Shown here: piece after piece, positions 25,045 through 27,512 of the stretch
Layout: the number at the start of each line of letters is the position of its first letter
How positions within the stretch are numbered: position 1 is the first letter of the stretch
From: Propionibacteriaceae bacterium
Lineage (GTDB): Bacteria > Actinomycetota > Actinomycetes > Propionibacteriales > Propionibacteriaceae
NCBI GenBank assembly: GCA_009778535.1
Contig: WRJP01000004.1
Coordinates: forward strand, 1-27,512
Reading direction: 5' to 3'
Length of the DNA: 27,512 bases
Made by a program: the position numbers and the translations under genes
Notes under the pieces: model-generated
Databases searched by the model: none
Told to the model about the DNA's origin: nothing
The model's input: the letters and a program-made list of their open reading frames with translations, nothing else

Positions 25045-25377
25045 TCATGCCTGAGCCAGCATTTCTTCTCGCTCTCGGACTGCATCCACGTCTGGGTTTA
25101 CCTCAAAGACAATGCGGACTCCCAATGCTTGAGCGACTTTAGTAATCGTCTTGAATGATGGCGTACCATCAAAATGCAGTGATTTATATAACGATTCTCG
25201 CCCGACACCTGCGCGGTTTGCGATACGTGTCATACCTTGGGCTCTTGCCACATCGCCGAGTGCTGCTTGCAGAACATTTGGGTCATTGTCCTCAAGAGCT
25301 GCATTCAGGTAGGCCACAATGTCCTCGGCAGTTGCCAGATACTCACAAACATCCCAGGGCGACGTTTTGACACTCAT
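25045..25377 (-). CDS. HigA-like HTH antitoxin/regulator without toxin partner
   Basis: A 110-aa DNA-binding protein like the 'putative addiction module antidote' family: KTSPWDVCEYLATAEDIVAYLNAALEDNDPNVLQAALGDVARAQGM, then the HTH TRIANRAGVGRESLYKSLHFDGTPSFKTITKVAQALGVRIVFEV. Start ATG at 25377 is chosen because family members begin M-x-x-K-T-x-P-[FW]-D; an ATG at 25392 with AGGA upstream would add five residues. In this family the gene usually follows a ~100-aa RelE/HigB-like toxin gene, but neither flank has such an open frame. A palindrome lies directly upstream, suggesting autoregulation. It may now serve as a plain repressor, possibly of the lipoprotein-ABC operon downstream. Confidence 0.85.
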   Translation of the reverse strand: MSVKTSPWDVCEYLATAEDIVAYLNAALEDNDPNVLQAALGDVARAQGMTRIANRAGVGRESLYKSLHFDGTPSFKTITKVAQALGVRIVFEVNPDVDAVREREEMLAQA

Positions 25378-25393
25378 TGCCACACAATCCATT

Positions 25394-25409
25394 GTATCCT
25401 ACAGGATAC
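25394..25409. promoter_or_regulatory. Palindromic operator candidate before the HigA-like gene
   Basis: GTATCCT-AC-AGGATAC has perfect 7-bp arms with a 2-base spacer, 17 bases upstream of the preferred start of the HTH gene. Antitoxin-type HTH proteins commonly bind such palindromes at their own promoters. Binding here would cover the region where promoter and ribosome site must lie. Confidence 0.6.
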
Positions 25410-25548
25410 TCCCTCCGCTAGTGCTGCTTGCTTCACAGTTGAACCAGTCCCTACAGGTGTGTTGAGTTGGAATAAATACGAGGCGAAATCGGAGTCTGAG
25501 GTGAACCGGTACACTTGATGTGCGCGTTGCACAGCTGCCAGAAGGGAC

Positions 25549-25731
25549 GTGTTCGTGCTCCATCTAGAAGATGTCCGAAAGGTCTACCGTACTGGCGCTT
25601 TTACCCAGGCGGCACTCGATGGTGTCACCTTAACGTTCCGTGACAACGAATTCTCTACATTTTGTGGGTCGTTCGCCGCTTTCCTTGCTTTCGTGGATGA
25701 TACCTCAAGTATTGGGGGCGGCCAATGGTAG
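25549..25731 (+). pseudogene. 5' remnant of a MacB-like ABC ATPase gene
   Basis: The first ~35 codons read LHLEDVRKVYRTGAFTQAALDGVTLTFRDNEF, the exact opening of LolD/MacB-type ATPases, which should continue into a Walker A loop. Instead the frame runs into about 25 residues without family features and stops at 25731. Walker A, signature and Walker B are all absent, so it cannot be an ATPase. GTG at 25549 has GGGA upstream, so the original translation start appears intact. The stop overlaps the ubiX start by 7 bases, so the remnant could act as a translated leader coupled to ubiX. The break lies near 25655. Confidence 0.75.
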
Positions 25732-26288
25732 CTAAGCGTTTAATCGTGGGAGTCTCGGGAGCTTCGGGAGTTCCGCTAGCAGTGGAAATCTTGAAGTCTC
25801 TGCGTTCAGCCTGCATAGAGAGCCACTTGGTCATCACTGATGCAGCTATACGCACCATATTTGTGGAGTCCGAGGTGACTCCCAAAGAATTATGTGACTT
25901 AGCAGATGTCGTGCACACAATTGACGACTTCAGCGCGCCCATAGCCAGCGGAAGCTTTCCAACCTGCGGAATGGTCGTGGTGCCGTGCAGCATGAAAACT
26001 CTGGCAGGAATCTGGTCTGGCTATAGCGACAACTTGCTGCTGCGTGCAGCCGACGTCACTCTAAAAGAGCAACGAAAGTTGGTTCTAGTAGTGCGTGAAA
26101 GCCCACTTTCGCAAATCCACTTGCGGAACATGCTTGATCTATCTCGGATGGGAGCGGTCATTTTACCGGCCATGCTCAGCTACTACGGCCAGCCGAAAAC
26201 CATTGATGATGTTGCAAAAAACATTGTTGGCAAAGTCTTTGACCAATTTGGACTCGACTACCCTGATTTCGCAAGATGGCAAGGTTAA
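25725..26288 (+). CDS. ubiX: UbiX-type flavin prenyltransferase
   Basis: Makes prenylated FMN, the cofactor of UbiD-family decarboxylases, from FMN and dimethylallyl phosphate. The 187-aa Rossmann-like protein has LIVGVSGASGVPLAVEIL, VVPCSMKTLAGIWSGYSDNLLLRAADVTLKEQRKLVLVVRESPLS and HLRNMLDLSRMGAVILPAMLSYY, the full set of UbiX/BsdB motifs. ATG at 25725 has a G-rich stretch upstream. No ubiD partner is in the window; the remnant upstream and convergent hydrolase downstream suggest the gene was moved or its neighbours lost. It could instead be the B subunit of a hydroxyarylic acid decarboxylase, which has the same chemistry. Confidence 0.93.
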   Translation: MVAKRLIVGVSGASGVPLAVEILKSLRSACIESHLVITDAAIRTIFVESEVTPKELCDLADVVHTIDDFSAPIASGSFPTCGMVVVPCSMKTLAGIWSGYSDNLLLRAADVTLKEQRKLVLVVRESPLSQIHLRNMLDLSRMGAVILPAMLSYYGQPKTIDDVAKNIVGKVFDQFGLDYPDFARWQG

Positions 26289-26292
26289 GTCA

Positions 26293-26351
26293 GGCTGTAG
26301 CAGGTTGGCTAGCTACTACCAACTTGCAGCCCATTCGAGCAGGTAGCTAGC
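26293..26351. terminator. Overlapping hairpins between convergent ubiX and cocE-like genes
   Basis: GCAGGTTGG (26300-26308) pairs with CCAACTTGC (26319-26327, one G:T), extended by GGCT/AGCC across a 3-base bulge. An alternative 9-bp pairing is GCTAGCTAC (26308-26316) with GTAGCTAGC (26343-26351). They fill the 63-base gap between two stop codons, as expected for a bidirectional terminator, but no T tract follows. Confidence 0.45.
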
Positions 26352-27512
26352 TCAAGCCGAAGCCACCGACAACTCCAAGAACGACGGTTGCCCTTTAGTG
26401 TGAAATACGCTGTTATGTGTGATCGGCAGTGTTCCGGTCACCGCGGCAGCTTTTGATAAACCGCAGCTATTGCGATCATACTTCGGGAAGTTAGAACTAG
26501 AGATGTCGAGCCGGATGCGGTGTCCTGCTGCGAAATGATAGGCAGTGTGGGACAGGTCAATGCGAACTTGGTAGATCACACCAGGTTCGGCATCGGTCGG
26601 CTGTGCCAGAGATTCCCGGTAGCGCAGTCGAATGATACCGTCGACAACGTTCTTGGTTCTTCCATCCGGCCAAACATCGACAAGCTTAGCTGTGAAATCG
26701 GTGTCAACCGCCGATGAGGAAGCGTGCAAGACGACTCCAACTGGCCCAATGGCATCAATTGGGGTTTGTAGCGGGTCTGTGGTGTAACACAATACGTCTG
26801 GGCGCAGTTCTACCTGACGTTGATCTCTTGGACCGGAATTGGCTCCAACATGTAAACCAGGTAGAAAAGTTGCGCCACCCACGGTCGGAACTGGCAGAGC
26901 TGGATCATAATCGAAGCTGTCTGATGGCTCGTCACTAGGTAACATTTGCGACAGGACGCCATCACCACTATTTGAGTTTGCCCGTCCGCGAGAGTGTAAG
27001 TACAGCCGTAAGAGTTCGCTGTTTGGCGGAGGCCAAGAATCGAATTCTTGCCACCTGTTCGCGCCCATTACAAACACCCGGACTGAAGGGTCTTTGTCGG
27101 CGCCATTTTCTATTCCGCGCAGGCTATGGTCGAACCAACGTAGTTGAGCGCCTGTTAGGTCGAAATGGTTCACGTCTGCTTTCACCCCAAAAGAGTGCTC
27201 AGGGAAGTGGCCACCATAAACCCCGTGAGCCCAAGGGCCGATTGTCAGCCGCTGTAGTGTCCTCGCTTGAGTCGAGCCACCACGTTGGCTCATGCCAATG
27301 AAGTTACGACAGGTACCAGCTAGAAACAGGTCATACCAACCGCCAATGTTGAACGCTGGCACCATAACTTGGTGGTAGAACTCTTTTGGTGCCACAGACT
27401 TCCAGTAATCGTCGTAGCGATCGCGTTCCACCCAGTCCAAATAGTAAGGCGCAAACCTGCCCACGGTAGGTGCGGTCGCTAGTGGCAGGTGGTGGTATAA
27501 CTGCTCAGTGTT
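26352..27512 (-). CDS. CocE/NonD family hydrolase, partial
   Basis: C-terminal ~386 residues of an X-Pro dipeptidyl-peptidase (S15)-type alpha/beta hydrolase; the 5' end, with the nucleophile Ser, lies beyond the window. The frame is open to 27512, so the GTG at 27464 is internal. Visible residues of the triad are Asp in IGGWYDLFLAG and His in IGPWAHGVYGG, matching Asp259 and His287 of cocaine esterase. The C-terminal jelly-roll domain follows: TDPLQTPIDAIGPVGVVLHASSSAVDTDFTAKLVDVWPDGR, YQVRIDLSHTAYHFAAGHRIRLDISSSNFPKYDRN. It hydrolyses esters, amides or acylated amino compounds; the substrate is not predictable. It converges with ubiX. Confidence 0.92.
   Translation of the reverse strand, partial: NTEQLYHHLPLATAPTVGRFAPYYLDWVERDRYDDYWKSVAPKEFYHQVMVPAFNIGGWYDLFLAGTCRNFIGMSQRGGSTQARTLQRLTIGPWAHGVYGGHFPEHSFGVKADVNHFDLTGAQLRWFDHSLRGIENGADKDPSVRVFVMGANRWQEFDSWPPPNSELLRLYLHSRGRANSNSGDGVLSQMLPSDEPSDSFDYDPALPVPTVGGATFLPGLHVGANSGPRDQRQVELRPDVLCYTTDPLQTPIDAIGPVGVVLHASSSAVDTDFTAKLVDVWPDGRTKNVVDGIIRLRYRESLAQPTDAEPGVIYQVRIDLSHTAYHFAAGHRIRLDISSSNFPKYDRNSCGLSKAAAVTGTLPITHNSVFHTKGQPSFLELSVASA

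Noticed and set aside
25393..25548. Toxin gene partner for the HigA-like protein
   Set aside because: No open frame of about 90-110 codons with RelE/HigB features lies on either side of the antitoxin-like gene.

Overview
The window looks like chromosome of an actinobacterium of moderate G+C. Supporting signs are a DUF1707-type protein, a SenX3/RegX3-like two-component pair behind pstSCAB, a long actinobacterial-style phosphofructokinase, and frequent GTG/TTG starts. A Na+-translocating methylmalonyl-CoA decarboxylase suggests an anaerobic or fermentative life that uses succinate/propionate chemistry. No 16S rRNA or species-specific marker is present, so genus is not assigned; Actinomycetales or Propionibacteriales relatives are plausible.

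Layout. 1-1198 (+): the 3' end of an RND efflux pump, then hydroxypyruvate isomerase. 1246-4911 (-): a mmdADCB-type operon (carboxyltransferase, small gamma/delta membrane subunit, biotin carrier, beta subunit). 5126-6502 (-): a Na+/H+ antiporter. Decarboxylase and antiporter together make a plausible sodium circuit. 6694-7314 (+): DUF1707 protein. 7336-8466 (-): phosphofructokinase. 8467-8903: a structured non-coding gap and tRNA-Ser(GCU), with extra copies of the tRNA 3' end in the gap. 8966-14713 (-): a compact phosphate operon in transcription order pstS-pstC-pstA-pstB-histidine kinase-response regulator; the kinase has no visible membrane segment and no phoU is present. 15007-18716 (-): aconitase then citrate synthase, both of types more usual outside Actinobacteria. 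19180-21613 (+): proB-proA. 21832-24921 (-): lipoprotein, ABC ATPase and ABC-2 permease operon. 25045-25377 (-): a HigA-like regulator without a toxin. 25549-26288 (+): the severed 5' end of an ABC ATPase gene overlapping ubiX. 26352-27512 (-): a CocE/NonD hydrolase running off the window.

Three long intergenic spaces (14714-15006, 18717-19179, 21614-21831) carry related REP-like palindromic repeats. The 21.6-25.7 kb stretch is the most accessory-looking part: it has an AT-richer lipoprotein gene, an orphan antitoxin-like regulator whose candidate operator resembles inverted sites before the lipoprotein gene, and a gene remnant.

No CRISPR array, insertion sequence, prophage or clear new defence system was found. 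The best leads are the regulator-lipoprotein-ABC group with its shared TCCTACNGGA-like sites, the membrane-anchor-less phosphate kinase, the tRNA-Ser 3'-end copies, and the ABC-ATPase remnant in front of ubiX.
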